Source: Vreelandella sulfidaeris (lineage in GTDB: Bacteria > Pseudomonadota > Gammaproteobacteria > Pseudomonadales > Halomonadaceae). From it: a DNA stretch of 64,000 nt. Below, in pieces: positions 9,822 through 20,152 of this stretch. The notes below the pieces were generated by a model, which was given only the letters and a program-made list of their open reading frames with translations, searched no databases and was not told the origin of the DNA. The stretch covers positions 3,286,001 through 3,350,000 of the forward strand of contig AP019514.1 of NCBI GenBank assembly GCA_007182875.1, given 5' to 3'. A program made the position numbers and the translations under genes. How positions within the stretch are numbered: the first letter of the stretch is position 1; each line of letters starts with the position of its first letter.

Positions 9822-9898
9822 TGATCACTACTTAACCCCCTGGCCGCGCTGCTGGTTATTAGCGCGGCGACTCACTCCCTTGCTAAAAGGATTACACC

Positions 9899-10303
9899 AT
9901 GCAAACAAAAGCCATTCTTGCCCAGGCCGATGTGATTAATGTACTAGACGCAGCGCAGAAAGAAGCTGATAGCAATAGCTGGCCAGTCACCATCGCGGTA
10001 ACCGACGACGGTGGCCACCTGCTGGCTTTGCGCCGATTGGATGGCGCTGCCCCTTTTAGTGCCGACGTCGCCACGCAGAAAGCGCGCAGTGCTGCACTCG
10101 GTCGTAAAGAGACCCAAGTATTCGAAGAGATGATTAACGGTGGTCGCACAGCGTTTGTCTCTGCACCACTGCAGGGGCTGCTATCGGGCGGTGTGCCGAT
10201 CACAGTGGACGGTCATGTGGTAGGTGCGGTCGGCATTTCGGGTGTAAAACCCGACCAGGACGTACAAGTCGCTAAAGCAGGCGTTAGTGCGATTACCGGT
10301 TAA
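9899..10303 (+). CDS. glcG: GlcG protein (DUF336 family)
   Basis: A 134-residue protein, the same length as E. coli GlcG, in the position GlcG occupies after glcF. Blocks ITVDGHVVGAVGISGVKPDQD and IAVTDDGGHLLALRRLDGA are typical of the family. Function in glycolate use is not established. The start is preceded by AAAGGATTACACC. It is a paralogue of the protein at 3574-4038. Confidence 0.92.
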   Translation: MQTKAILAQADVINVLDAAQKEADSNSWPVTIAVTDDGGHLLALRRLDGAAPFSADVATQKARSAALGRKETQVFEEMINGGRTAFVSAPLQGLLSGGVPITVDGHVVGAVGISGVKPDQDVQVAKAGVSAITG

Positions 10304-10339
10304 TCACTGCGCTATCTTCCACCCACGAACGTCCACACG

Positions 10340-10371
10340 AAAAAGCCCGGATCATTGATCCGGGCTTTTTT
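10340..10371 (+). terminator. Intrinsic terminator of the glc operon
   Basis: AAGCCCGGATC and GATCCGGGCTT form an 11-bp stem with a three-base loop, with A before and T after. It lies 37 bp past the glcG stop and, being flanked by A and T runs, can also work on the opposite strand for the tRNA genes transcribed toward it. Confidence 0.9.
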
Positions 10372-10421
10372 GAATTCGTTCGGCTGAGGCCGATATTACA
10401 TTTTTCAATCTAAGCGCTTAA

Positions 10422-10498
10422 TGGCGGACCGGACGAGACTCGAACTCGCGACCTCCGGCGTGACAGGCCGGCATTCTAACCGACTGAACTACCGGTCC
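10422..10498 (-). tRNA. tRNA-Asp (GTC)
   Basis: 77-base cloverleaf on the minus strand starting GGACCGGTAGTTCAGTCGG, anticodon loop CCTGTCACG, T-arm GGTTCGAGTC-type (here GAGTTCGAGTCTC) and encoded CCA. It is the last of five tRNA genes in the direction of transcription. Confidence 0.97.
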
Positions 10499-10571
10499 AC
10501 GTTAAGGCACTTCATCCATCCTAATGCTCAACATTTTTAAGCGGTTCAGAGCGCTCTCATCTGTTAAGCGA

Positions 10572-10647
10572 TGGTGGGTGGTACTGGGTTCGAACCAGTG
10601 ACCCCCAGCTTGTAAGGCTGGTGCTCTCCCAACTGAGCTAACCACCC
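10572..10647 (-). tRNA. tRNA-Val (TAC)
   Basis: 76-base cloverleaf starting GGGTGGTTAGCTCAGTTGG, anticodon loop CCTTACAAG, encoded CCA. Identical to the copy at 10984-11059. Confidence 0.97.
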
Positions 10648-10699
10648 AATCGATTAGCAAGTCATTATCGACTTTACCAATCTAACTTAGCCATTATCG

Positions 10700-10776
10700 T
10701 GGCGGACCGGACGAGACTCGAACTCGCGACCTCCGGCGTGACAGGCCGGCATTCTAACCGACTGAACTACCGGTCC
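10700..10776 (-). tRNA. tRNA-Asp (GTC)
   Basis: Identical 77-base copy of the tRNA-Asp at 10422, with CCA encoded. Confidence 0.97.
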
Positions 10777-10831
10777 GAATAGCGATAACAACTCTATAGC
10801 GACAACAACCACAAGCAGATTTATTTGATGT

Positions 10832-10908
10832 TGGCGGACCGGACGAGACTCGAACTCGCGACCTCCGGCGTGACAGGCCGGCATTCTAACCGACTGAACT
10901 ACCGGTCC
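10832..10908 (-). tRNA. tRNA-Asp (GTC)
   Basis: Third identical tRNA-Asp copy, with CCA encoded. Confidence 0.97.
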
Positions 10909-10983
10909 GTTATGCACATCAGATATTTATCATGCTTACTGCTACTTCAAAACGCTTCCAGACCATCTTTCAATACAGATTAA

Positions 10984-11059
10984 TGGTGGGTGGTACTGGG
11001 TTCGAACCAGTGACCCCCAGCTTGTAAGGCTGGTGCTCTCCCAACTGAGCTAACCACCC
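10984..11059 (-). tRNA. tRNA-Val (TAC)
   Basis: First tRNA gene of the array in transcription order (Val, Asp, Asp, Val, Asp). Same sequence as the tRNA-Val at 10572. Confidence 0.97.
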
Positions 11060-11159
11060 GCTGGTCACGTGGCGCTGCATTCTACAGAAGGCTTGCTGGA
11101 AGTCAATATGCTGTGTCTAAAAACTGTTTTTAAAAACTAATTTTTTAAAAAACAGGCAT

Positions 11160-11943
11160 TCAAACCAGCGTGTTGCTCTCTTCCTTCAGGTCTTGGCTGT
11201 AAGCGCGGACGAAGGATGCCGCAACCTGGGTGGCCTCGTCAATCAAAAACCTTTTGAGTCAGCCCAGAAACGCGGCGCGGTTTGAAATCGTGATCGCCAT
11301 CTTTTAACCAAGACAACTGCGCATTTGCTGGTAATGCATACCCTGCGACCTCTTCCTGTCTACCGAACGGATCTCGCTCGCCTTGTAGAACCAACATGGG
11401 GCAGGAAATGGCAGGCCAATGTTCTAAGCGCAATTTATGCGGCGTTTTAGGGGGGATGAAAGGGGTAACCGGCCACCACCACGCCAGGTACCGTGCTACT
11501 CGATGGCTCTCTGGCTAGCTGTTGGCTGGCAAATAGGGTCGCCACGCGTCCGCCCATCGACTTCCCCCCAATCCACAGCGGCCCTTCAAACAGAGAATCA
11601 AGTAGCGCATACCACTCGGCAAACTGAGCAAGGGTCTGGGCGATAGGTGGCGGAGGTCGGCGTTTGCCGGTTTCCTGCATTTGTTGCATATAGGGAAAAT
11701 CAATACACAAAACTTGAATTCCCCCTGTCAGCCAAAGAGGTGACAAATTGACGCATGAAGAATGACTGCTGACCAGCCCCCTGCGCCATGGGCAAACAAC
11801 AAACGACCGAACTTAGCATGTCCATGGACGGCTAACGGCCCCATGCCTTGCACCAAGAAACAGCCACTTGAAGGGTATTTAAGCCTGTCTTTTAACACCT
11901 GAGGAGATACCTCAGCATAGCCCGACAAGAGGTAATGGGACAC
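11160..11943 (-). CDS. Alpha/beta hydrolase, KANL3/Tex30-like family (about three frame breaks)
   Basis: Three consecutive frames join into one alpha/beta hydrolase. The oxyanion/HG region is FGRLLFAHGAGG, the nucleophile elbow is IGGKSMGGRVATLFA (GxSxG-like, Ser in KSMGG), and the C-terminal part has CPMLVLQGERDPFGRQEEV with the catalytic-acid region and DGDHDFKPR with the likely catalytic histidine. The end ATQVAASFVRAYSQDL continues to 11160 after repair. Breaks lie near 11760, 11445 and 11250. Family members are dienelactone-hydrolase-like proteins whose substrates are mostly unknown. It stands alone between the tRNA array and the divergent cco operon. Confidence 0.82.
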
Positions 11944-12024
11944 GCATTGCTCCTGATTATTCAGTGTTTAACTAATTGGCATGTTCAGCTTAAGCCTCGG
12001 CTGCGCTAGAATCCTGGTCGGAAC

Positions 12025-12038
12025 TTGACCTGCATCAT
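12025..12038 (+). promoter_or_regulatory. Candidate FNR/Anr box upstream of ccoN
   Basis: TTGAC-CTGC-ATCAT matches eight of ten positions of the FNR consensus TTGAT-N4-ATCAA. It lies about 70 bp before the ccoN ATG, and an FNR-type regulator is encoded in the same cluster (22453). FNR control of ccoNOQP is established in Pseudomonas; the site itself is my reading. Confidence 0.5.
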
Positions 12039-12106
12039 CAAGCGGGTGGCCGCACTCGTGCAGAATGTCACGGGTTACCCCTAACCGCGTTCGATGGGAA
12101 CATGAA

Positions 12107-13531
12107 ATGAGCACAGCATTTGAACACCGACCTACAACTACAAGGTAGTTCGGCAGTTCGCGATTATGACCGTTGTGTGGGGCATAGTGGGAATGACTAT
12201 CGGTGTCATACTCGCCTCGCAACTGGTTTGGCCGGAACTGAATCTTGGCTTACCTTGGACTAGCTTTGGGCGCCTGCGTCCTTTGCACACTAACGCCGTT
12301 ATTTTCGCCTTTGGCGGTTCGGCACTCTTTGCCACGTCGTACTACGTTGTCCAGCGCACCTGTCAGACACGGCTTTTCTCTGACAAGTTAGCGGCCTTTA
12401 CGTTCTGGGGCTGGCAAGCCGTCATTATCTCAGCGGTAGTGTCGCTCCCCATGGGTTACACCACTACCAAGGAGTACGCTGAGCTTGAGTGGCCGATCAA
12501 TATCTTGATCGCTGTTGTCTGGATCAGTTATGCCATTGTGTTCCTAATGACGATCAAAAAACGCACCACATCGCATATTTATGTGGCGAACTGGTTCTTT
12601 GCGGCGTTTATTTTGACCGTTGCGGTGCTGCACATCGTTAACAATGCGGCCATCCCTGTCGGTCCGATGTACTCTACCTCGATCTACGCAGGTGCCGTGG
12701 ATGCCATGGTGCAGTGGTGGTACGGCCATAATGCGGTGGGCTTCTTCCTGACCGCAGGCTTCCTGGGCATGATGTATTACTTCGTACCCAAGCAGGCGGA
12801 ACGTCCGATTTACTCGTACCGCCTGTCTATTGTCCACTTCTGGGCATTGATCATGATCTATATGTGGGCTGGCCCGCACCACCTGCACTACACCGCGCTG
12901 CCTAATTGGGCACAATCGCTGGGCATGGTAATGTCGATCATTCTGCTGGCTCCCCTCCTGGGGCGGCATGATCAACGGCATGATGACCCTAACAGGCGCA
13001 TGGCATAAGCTGCGTACGGACCCGACATTGCGCTTCCTCGTGGTTGCCCTGTCGTTCTACGGCATGTCCACGTTTGAAGGCCCGATGATGGCAATTAAAA
13101 CCGTCAATGCGCTTTCACACTACACCGACTGGACCATTGGTCACGTACACGCTGGTGCGCTCGGCTGGGTGGCAATGATCACTATCGGCTCGATGTATCA
13201 CTTGATCCCGCGGGTTTTCGGACGCACCGAAATGCACTCTGTCAATCTGATTGCGGTGCACTTCTGGCTAGCCACCATCGGCACTGTGCTGTACATCGCC
13301 TCCATGTGGGTGAACGGTATTATGCAGGGCCTAATGTGGCGTGCGATCAACCCTGACGGCACTCTGATGTACACCTTTATCGAATCCGTCGAAGCTAGCG
13401 CCCCGGGATACTTTGTACGTCTTATCGGCGGCCTCTTCTGGGTCACCGGCATGCTGATCATGGCGTTCAACGTTTACATGACCGTTAAGCGTCGTGAGGC
13501 CATCAGCCATTCAGCGCCACAAGCTGCTTAA
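12107..13531 (+). CDS. ccoN: cbb3-type cytochrome c oxidase subunit I, CcoN (two frame breaks)
   Basis: CcoN is the catalytic haem-copper subunit of the high-affinity terminal oxidase. It starts [18 protein letters not shown]; one A is missing near 12142-12144 (CAAGG), breaking the frame just after the start. The main body has the transmembrane segments and histidine ligands expected ([59 protein letters not shown]). A second break near 12953-12958 is one C too many in CTCCTGG and is repaired to [14 protein letters not shown]. Repaired length is about 475 residues. First gene of ccoNOQP. Confidence 0.96.
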
Positions 13532-13550
13532 ACCGGGGAAGTTGAGACCA

Positions 13551-14158
13551 ATGAAACACGAGATTGTCGAAAAAACGTTGGCCTACTTGCCGTGTTGATC
13601 CTTGTCGTGATCAGTTTCGGCGGCTTGGCTGAGGTGGTTCCGCTGTTATTTCAGAAGCAGACCAACGAGCCGATTGAAGGCCTTGAGCCGCTGACGGCGC
13701 TGGAGCTGGAAGGCCGTGATGTCTACCGCCGCGAAGGCTGCGTAGGCTGTCACTCGCAAATGGTGCGTCCCTTCCGCGCTGAAACCGAGCGCTACGGCCA
13801 TTACAGCGTCGCTGGCGAGCAAGTATACGAGCACAATTTTCTCTGGGGCTCCAAACGTACCGGGCCGGATTTAGCCCGAGTAGGCGGCCGCTATAGTGAC
13901 GATTGGCACCGTGCTCACCTCTACAACCCACGCGATGTAGTCCCCGAATCCGTCATGCCGCCCTACCCATGGCTGTTTGAAAATACCATTGATGGCGAAG
14001 ACACGCCGGACAAGATGCGCACACTGCGTCAACTGGGCGTGCCGTATACTGACGAAGATATCGCCACCGCTACTGAAGATGTACGCGGCACCCAGGAGAT
14101 CACCGCCCTGGTCGCTTACTTACAGCAGCTCGGAACTGTGCTTGAGGGAACTCGTTAA
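13551..14158 (+). CDS. ccoO: cbb3 oxidase mono-haem subunit CcoO (one frame break)
   Basis: CcoO is a membrane-anchored c-type cytochrome that feeds electrons to CcoN. It starts MKHEIVEKN, has one N-terminal membrane helix ([13 protein letters not shown]), and a single haem site CVGCH in [39 protein letters not shown] supplies the conserved region around the axial methionine end. The frame breaks near 13577, shortly after the start, in a GTTGGCC context. 202 residues after repair. Confidence 0.95.
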
Positions 14159-14161
14159 GTT

Positions 14162-14377
14162 ATGGATACGGGAACTTTTCGCGGCATCATCACGCTGATC
14201 TTGATTTTCGCTTTTATCGGCATTGCCATATGGGCGTACTCCAAGCGGCGCAAGCCAGATTTCGACGAAGCGGCTAATTTGCCCTTCGCCGATGACGATG
14301 AGCCACCGACCAGTGATAAGCACTCTTCGTATGAAAGCGACAGCGAAGCGCATTCCCCGCGAAGACAGGGGAGATAA
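14162..14377 (+). CDS. ccoQ: cbb3 oxidase subunit CcoQ
   Basis: A 71-residue single-helix protein: helix GIITLILIFAFIGIAIWAY, then a basic SKRRKPDFDEAANLPF stretch and an acidic tail. This is the typical CcoQ/FixQ pattern; the subunit stabilises the oxidase. It lies three bases after ccoO and six before ccoP. Confidence 0.9.
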   Translation: MDTGTFRGIITLILIFAFIGIAIWAYSKRRKPDFDEAANLPFADDDEPPTSDKHSSYESDSEAHSPRRQGR

Positions 14378-14383
14378 GAAGTT

Positions 14384-15313
14384 ATGAGTAATTTGTGGGG
14401 AGACTCCCTATCAGGTTTCTGGAGCGCCTGGATTATTATCATTACGCTGGGCACCATTGCGCTGAGCGTATGGATACTGCTGGCCAACCGGCGTACTGAT
14501 AAAACACCTGACGCGGAAGGTAACGTAGAAACCACTGGGCACGCTGCTGATGGTATCGAAGAGTACGACAATCCACTGCCAAAGTGGTGGTTCCAACTCT
14601 TCGTCCTGACGGTGGTCTTTGCGCTGGGCTATCTCGTTCTTTATCCCGGTCTGGGTAACTACGCGGGTGTGCTGGGTTGGTCGCAGGAAGGCCAGTGGGA
14701 GGAAGAAGTCGCTCAGGCTGAGGAACGCTTTACACCCATTTTTGCCCAGTATGAGGAAGTACCTATTCCTGAGCTTGCTGAAGATCCCGATGCAATGCAG
14801 GTGGCCGAACGCATTTTCCAGAATAACTGCGCGGTATGCCACGGCTCGAATGCACAAGGTGGCTACGGCTTTCCTAACCTAACCGATGATGATTGGTTAT
14901 ATGGCGGTGAGCCCGATGATATTGTACAAACGCTAAACAATGGCCGTAATGGCCTGATGCCTTCCTGGCAGCAGTTGGGTGAGGAAAATATAGAAAACCT
15001 CACTCAATACGTGCTCTCGCTCTCTAATGAAGAACATGACGAAGCGCGTGCCGAACAGGGTGAAAGCACATTTGGCGCAGTGTGTGCAGCCTGCCACGGC
15101 CCCAGTGGCACCGGCAACACGGCACTCGGGGCGCCTAATTTAACCGACAACACCTGGCTCTACCTGTCACCTGTTCAAAACGTGGGTGACTCCATCCGCC
15201 AGACGCTACGTAATGGGCGTAATGGTCACATGCCGGCGCAAGCGGCCTACATTGGCGAAGAGCGCGTCCATTTGGTCGCCGCCTACGTGTATAGCCTGCG
15301 CTTCGCGGACTGA
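14384..15313 (+). CDS. ccoP: cbb3 oxidase di-haem subunit CcoP
   Basis: 309-residue uninterrupted frame. Two N-terminal membrane helices (WIIIITLGTIALSVWILL and WWFQLFVLTVVFALGYLVL) are followed by two cytochrome c domains with haem motifs CAVCH (about residue 150) and CAACH (about residue 235), and GYGFPNLTDDDWLYGG / LGAPNLTDNTWLY repeats in each. CcoP takes electrons from soluble cytochromes and passes them to CcoO. Confidence 0.96.
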   Translation: MSNLWGDSLSGFWSAWIIIITLGTIALSVWILLANRRTDKTPDAEGNVETTGHAADGIEEYDNPLPKWWFQLFVLTVVFALGYLVLYPGLGNYAGVLGWSQEGQWEEEVAQAEERFTPIFAQYEEVPIPELAEDPDAMQVAERIFQNNCAVCHGSNAQGGYGFPNLTDDDWLYGGEPDDIVQTLNNGRNGLMPSWQQLGEENIENLTQYVLSLSNEEHDEARAEQGESTFGAVCAACHGPSGTGNTALGAPNLTDNTWLYLSPVQNVGDSIRQTLRNGRNGHMPAQAAYIGEERVHLVAAYVYSLRFAD

Positions 15314-15359
15314 CTAACCGCTGGCGAATAGAGATAAACGTCAGCAACGCTAACCAAGC

Positions 15360-15391
15360 AAGGGTGCGGCCCCAAACCGCACCCTTTCTTT
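15360..15391 (+). terminator. Intrinsic terminator after ccoNOQP
   Basis: AGGGTGCGG and CCGCACCCT form a 9-bp stem followed by TTTCTTTA, 47 bp past the ccoP stop. It separates the oxidase operon from the assembly operon. Confidence 0.88.
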
Positions 15392-15480
15392 ATGCATAAA
15401 CCGATACAATATTGACCTTGCATCGTTTTTTACGAGACTGGGGTGCAACCTCTCCTGCCTTCTGAGCCGGGAATACCGCG

Positions 15481-16912
15481 ATGGAAAAGATACCAAGCCA
15501 AGACGTCACGCCGAATCCGGTGGGGCACCATACCCGCAAACCGCAGTTACTCAGGAAATGTACGCCAAAAGACGCCACATTTATGTGCGCGAAATCAAAG
15601 GCTTTTCCAGAAGTTACGGCGCAGTGCCAATTGGGCGCTAATGCTGGCGTTTTTTCTCTTTCCTTGGATTAATATCGGTGGCCAGCCGTTAATTCTGTTC
15701 GACCTGCCTAACCGTGAATTCCATATTTTTACTGCGACGTTCTATCCACAGGAATTCATTCTGCTGTCGTGGCTGCTGATCATCTGCGCCTTCGGATTGT
15801 TTTTTATTACCGTTTTTGCTGGCCGGGTATGGTGCGGTTATACCTGCCCGCAAAGCGTTTGGACGTTTTGTTTATCTGGCTTGAACATCGTATTGAGGGC
15901 TCACGCAATCGGCGTATCAAGCTCGACAACCAGCCGATGACTGCCGAAAAAGCGTGGCGTAAAAGCGCTAAGCACGCTGCTTGGCTACTGATTGCACTCG
16001 CTACGGGCATCACCTTTGTAGGTTACTTCACCCCTATACGTGATTTAGTGACCGAATTACCCACCTTTGAAGCCCATGGCTGGTCCTATTTTGGGTAGGC
16101 TTTTTCTGGTATTTACCTACTTAAACGCGGGTTGGCTGCGCGAACAGGTATGCATCTATATGTGCCCCTATGCGCGTTTTCAGTCGGTTATGTTTGACCG
16201 CAACACGCTGATCGTTTCCTACGACCAAGCGCGTGGTGAACCGCGAGGACATCGCAAAAAAAGCCTAAGTCATCAACAGGCCCGAGAGGCAGGCTATGGT
16301 GACTGCATCGATTGTGATCTTTGCGTTCAAGTGTGTCCCACCGGCATCGATATACGCGACGGGCTTCAGTTTGAGTGTATTAGTTGCGCCGCTTGTATCG
16401 ACGCCTGCGATAGCGTGATGGACAAGATGGGCTACCCACGGGGCTTGGTGCGTTATACCACCGAAAATGCTCTTGAAGGGCAAAAAAGCCGTATAATACG
16501 ACCTCGCTTGCTAGGTTACTTCGCAGCGTTAGTGCTGATGATGGGCACCTTTGCCTGGGCGATTAATGACCGTATGCCACTCAATTTTGATGCTGAGCGC
16601 GAACGCACCCAGCTCTACCAAACGACCCGCGACGGCCTAATCAGCAATGTCTTCACCCTGTCCGTTCGCAATCTTGATGATCAAGACCACACTTACCAGC
16701 TAACCGTAGCAGGGTTACCCAGCTTAACGTTGGATAGCAATACGATTAATGTGCCCGCAGGAGAATCGCGTTTAAAGGTTGTCACCGTGACGGCTAACCC
16801 CGACGATCTGCAGCAACCCAGCCACAATATTGTATTCTCGCTACAGGCTCAGCAAAACGAGCGTATTCGCCTTGAGCGTGAAACCAGCTTCCTGGGCGAC
16901 ATTAGGAGATAA
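15481..16912 (+). CDS. ccoG: cbb3 oxidase accessory protein CcoG/RdxA/FixG (about four frame breaks)
   Basis: A membrane iron-sulfur protein needed for copper delivery to cbb3 oxidase (reported as a copper reductase). Visible elements are LPNREFHIFTATFYPQEFI, AGRVWCGYTCPQSVWT, REQVCIYMCPYARFQSVMF, and a pair of ferredoxin motifs CIDCDLCVQVCP and CISCAACIDACD. The C-terminal periplasmic domain is LSVRNLDDQDHTYQLTVAG and onward. Frame breaks near 15560, 15607, 15868 and 16097 divide it into short pieces; all joins restore continuous homology. The start MEKIPSQDVTPNPV is the most plausible but has no strong ribosome site. Confidence 0.92.
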
Positions 16913-16918
16913 GCGATT

Positions 16919-17479
16919 ATGTCATCCCCCTCGTTACCCTCTAAAGATAAGGTAACTCCTTGGTACAAGCAGTTTTGGCCGTGGTTTTTAATCGGCCTTC
17001 TATTTTCTTCGATTATCGTCAGCACTAGCTTTGCCGTTATGTCGATCAAAAGCTACGACGGCATGGTTGTTCAGGAGGATTATTACGAGCATGGTAAAGC
17101 CATCAATATGGTACTTGCCAAACAAGAGCAGGCACGCGCACTGAACTTAACTGCCGATCTTCGTATCGATCCGCTGACCAGCGATATTGTGGTTGATTTG
17201 AGCGGCGATGCGCGCCCGGAAATGCTCTATTTAGATCTTATCTTCCCTACCGAAGATAACCGTGACCAATCATTCATACTTGAGCATGTGCGTGACGGCC
17301 GCTATATCACCCAGGGCCCCGACAATCTGCGCTATCGCTGGTATCTGCAGATACAGCCTGCGCTGGAAGATGCCGACTGGCGGCTTAACGGGGAGGCCAC
17401 GTTTCCCAATGAAAATAGCGTCGCGCTACTGCCGGAGGGCGCAAAGAAAGCGAATGAACAACGCCGTGCCTGCCTCTGA
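16919..17479 (+). CDS. ccoH: FixH/CcoH cbb3 oxidase assembly protein
   Basis: 186-residue intact frame with one N-terminal membrane helix (FWPWFLIGLLFSSIIVSTSF) and the family motif SYDGMVVQEDYYEHGKAIN followed by an extracytoplasmic beta-rich domain. CcoH is required for cbb3 assembly. Its C-terminal coding end overlaps the ccoI start by 26 bp in another frame. Confidence 0.92.
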   Translation: MSSPSLPSKDKVTPWYKQFWPWFLIGLLFSSIIVSTSFAVMSIKSYDGMVVQEDYYEHGKAINMVLAKQEQARALNLTADLRIDPLTSDIVVDLSGDARPEMLYLDLIFPTEDNRDQSFILEHVRDGRYITQGPDNLRYRWYLQIQPALEDADWRLNGEATFPNENSVALLPEGAKKANEQRRACL

Positions 17480-19910
17480 CTGCTATCACTGCGGTAATCC
17501 AGTACCCACTGCAGCACCCTGGACGATTACCCTGGATGAACATACCCACCCGCTTTGCTGCCCCGGCTGCGAGGCGGTGGCCCATGCCATCGTCGACGGC
17601 GGGCTGGAGAGTTACTACCGTTACCGCACCGAACTTCCCGAACGCCCGGATGAACGCCAGGCCGCTAAAGCGGATACTTGGTCAGTGTTTGACGACCCCG
17701 GCCTGCAGGCGCAATTTGTTCACCCCGATGGCGATGAAGGCAACGTAAAAGCGACCCTTGCCATTGAAGGCATCACCTGTGCCGCCTGTGCGTGGCTGAT
17801 CGAACACCGCCTGAATGCCCTACCCGGGGTTACCTCCAGCGCGGTGAATTTAACCCATCATCGCCTGCGCGTGAGCTGGAACCCGCAGCAGTTAAAACTT
17901 TCCCAACTGTTGGCCGAACTGGCGGCCATTGGTTATGACGCCCAGCCTTACGAACCTGATCAAGCCCAGGCGCGCATGCAGTATGAAGAGCGTATGAACG
18001 TACGGCGGCTGATTATTGCCGCGGTAGGCATGATGCAGGTGATGATGTTTTCGATCCCTATCTATGTCTCTGGCCCCGGTGAAATCAGCGACGACTTCTA
18101 CGCGCTGTTTCACTGGCTTTCGTTTGCACTGGCCACGCCGGTCGTATTTTTCTCCGCCCAGCCGTTTTTCCGCAATGCGCTGCGTGACCTGCGCACAGGT
18201 GTATTAGGCATGGATGTGCCGGTGTCATTGGCGATTGGTGGTGCTTACCTTGCCAGCAGTTATGCAGTGCTGTTTAACGTAGGCGAGGTGTATTTTGATT
18301 CGGTCGCCATGTTCACCTTCTTTTTTGCTGTTCGGGCGCTACGTGGAAAGCCGCGCCAGACGACGCAGCGGGCATAGCGGCAATGCGCTCAGTGGCGTAC
18401 TGCCAATTTCGGCCACACGACTGGAAGAGGACGGCAGCGAGCGCATTCTGCCTGCCAGCGAACTCGCCCCAGACGATCGCGTATTGATCAAGCCCGGCCA
18501 CGGTGTGCCTGCCGATGGTGTGATTGAAGAAGGCGAATCAAGCCTGGATGAATCAATGCTTACTGGCGAATATCTACCGGTGACGCGCCGAGTGGGTGAT
18601 CGTATTATCGGCGGCAGTCAAAACATGGAAAACCCTCTAGTGATTAGGGTTACCCACGCCGGAAAAGACGCTCAAGTGGCTGGCATTGTTGACCTTACCG
18701 ACCGTGCGTTTGCCAGCCGTCCGCGGCTGGCCCAGATGGCTGCGCGCATGGCCCATCTATTTGTCCTACGACTGCTGGTGGTGACGGCGTGCGTCACTAT
18801 CGCCTGGTGGTTTATCGACCCTTCGCGGGTGCTATGGGTGCTGCTTTCAGTGCTGGTCGTCACTTGCCCCTGCGCCCTGGCGTTGGCGACACCTGCGGCA
18901 TTGACCGCGGGCCACGGCCAGCTGCGTAAACGCGGCGTCTTGATCACCCGCGCCGATGCCATGGAGACACTCTCCAACGTTACCCGGGTCATTTTCGATA
19001 AAACAGGCACTCTGACCCGCGGCGAAATGCACGTTACCCAGATCAAACCATTCGGTGAACTAACCGTTGAGCGTGCCCAAGCGATTGCCGCCGCCCTTGA
19101 GGCTCACTCGGAACATCCTATAGCCCGCGCCTTTCGCCCTTTCCGTGATGCGACGCTCCAGGCCAGGGACATTCACAGCTATACTGGGCAAGGGTTAGAA
19201 GGAACTTTAGAGGGTGTTCGGTGGCGGCTGGGCAAACCTGAATTTGCGGCCCATGAGCCTATCGCGGCACCTGCCAAGGGGCAGTGGCTGCTACTTAGCG
19301 AAGATGGCAAGCCCGCGCCTGGTTTGGCCTGCATGACGGCATTAGAGATGATGCCGCCGCGACAGTTGACGCCCTCCACGCCCAAGGGTTCAGCGTGGAG
19401 CTGCTTTCCGGCGATACGGAAGACGCCGTCGAAAGCCTGGCCAGCCAACTTGGTATTGCAACCTGGCATTCAGGCACCAGCCCGGAGGGTAAGTTAGCTC
19501 GGCTGAAAGAGCTTCAAGCTGCCGGCGAAACCGTACTCATGGTTGGTGATGGTATCAACGATGTGCCGGTCTTGGCCGGTGCCGATGTAGCGATTGCTAT
19601 GAATGGCGCAACGGACTTGGCCCGTACTCGTGCCGATGCGATATTGCTTAGTCCGCGTCTGATGCGGATTTTTGAAGCTATCGAGATTTCCCGCGCTACC
19701 CGGCGTATCATGCGCCAAAATATGATCTGGTCTGTGTGCTATAACTTTTCGGCACTACCGCTGGCAGCAATGGGGTTAGTGCCTCCCTGGCTAGCCGCCA
19801 TTGGCATGTCGCTAAGTTCGCTCGTGGTGGTCGGTAATGCCCTGCGGCTATCACGCTGGCGCGCCCAACCCGCTACTTCGCTTAGCGCTTCAAACCCGGT
19901 AACTGCATGA
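17454..19910 (+). CDS. ccoI: Copper-exporting P-type ATPase CcoI/FixI (two frame breaks)
   Basis: P1B-type ATPase that moves copper out of the cytoplasm for cbb3 oxidase assembly. It starts MNNAVPASDCYHCGNPV and has an N-terminal CCPGCEAVAH zone, a heavy-metal domain with GITCAACAWLIE, the membrane metal motif TCPCALALATPAALT, the phosphorylation site FDKTGTLTRGE, an HSEHPIAR nucleotide-binding motif and MVGDGINDVPVL. Breaks are near 18325 (a T run) and 19330; joins restore TFFFLLFGRYVESRAR and the phosphatase domain ELLSGDTEDAVESLA. About 819 residues after repair. The stop overlaps ccoS by four bases. Confidence 0.95.
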
Positions 19911-20152
19911 CGATTCTGTATCTACTCATTCCGCTCTCACTGATTTTACTCGGCCTCGCCGTCTGGGCATTTTTCTGGGCGGTTAAAAATGATCAGTTCG
20001 ACGACCTGGAAGGGCCCGCGCACCGTATTTTGTTTGATGAGGATGAGAACGACCTCAGCCCCGAACAGCGTCGCCAGCGGCAGCAAGCCAAGAACAAGCC
20101 TGTTGCACCTTCAGATGCGCCCCCACCCGACGACCAAGAGCCCCGATTATGA
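19907..20152 (+). CDS. ccoS: cbb3 oxidase assembly protein CcoS
   Basis: 81 residues: membrane helix LLIPLSLILLGLAVWAFFWA followed by the family signature VKNDQFDDLEGPAHRILFDED, then a charged tail. CcoS is needed for cofactor insertion into CcoN. ATGA overlaps on both sides (with ccoI and the SafE gene) indicate tight coupling. Confidence 0.95.
   Translation: MTILYLLIPLSLILLGLAVWAFFWAVKNDQFDDLEGPAHRILFDEDENDLSPEQRRQRQQAKNKPVAPSDAPPPDDQEPRL

Noticed and set aside
11968..12335. Small minus-strand frames upstream of ccoN
   Set aside because: They overlap the ccoN 5' end and promoter, with no family resemblance.
15412..15427. TTGACCTTGCATCG as an FNR box before ccoG
   Set aside because: Half-sites are five bases apart and the second half matches poorly.
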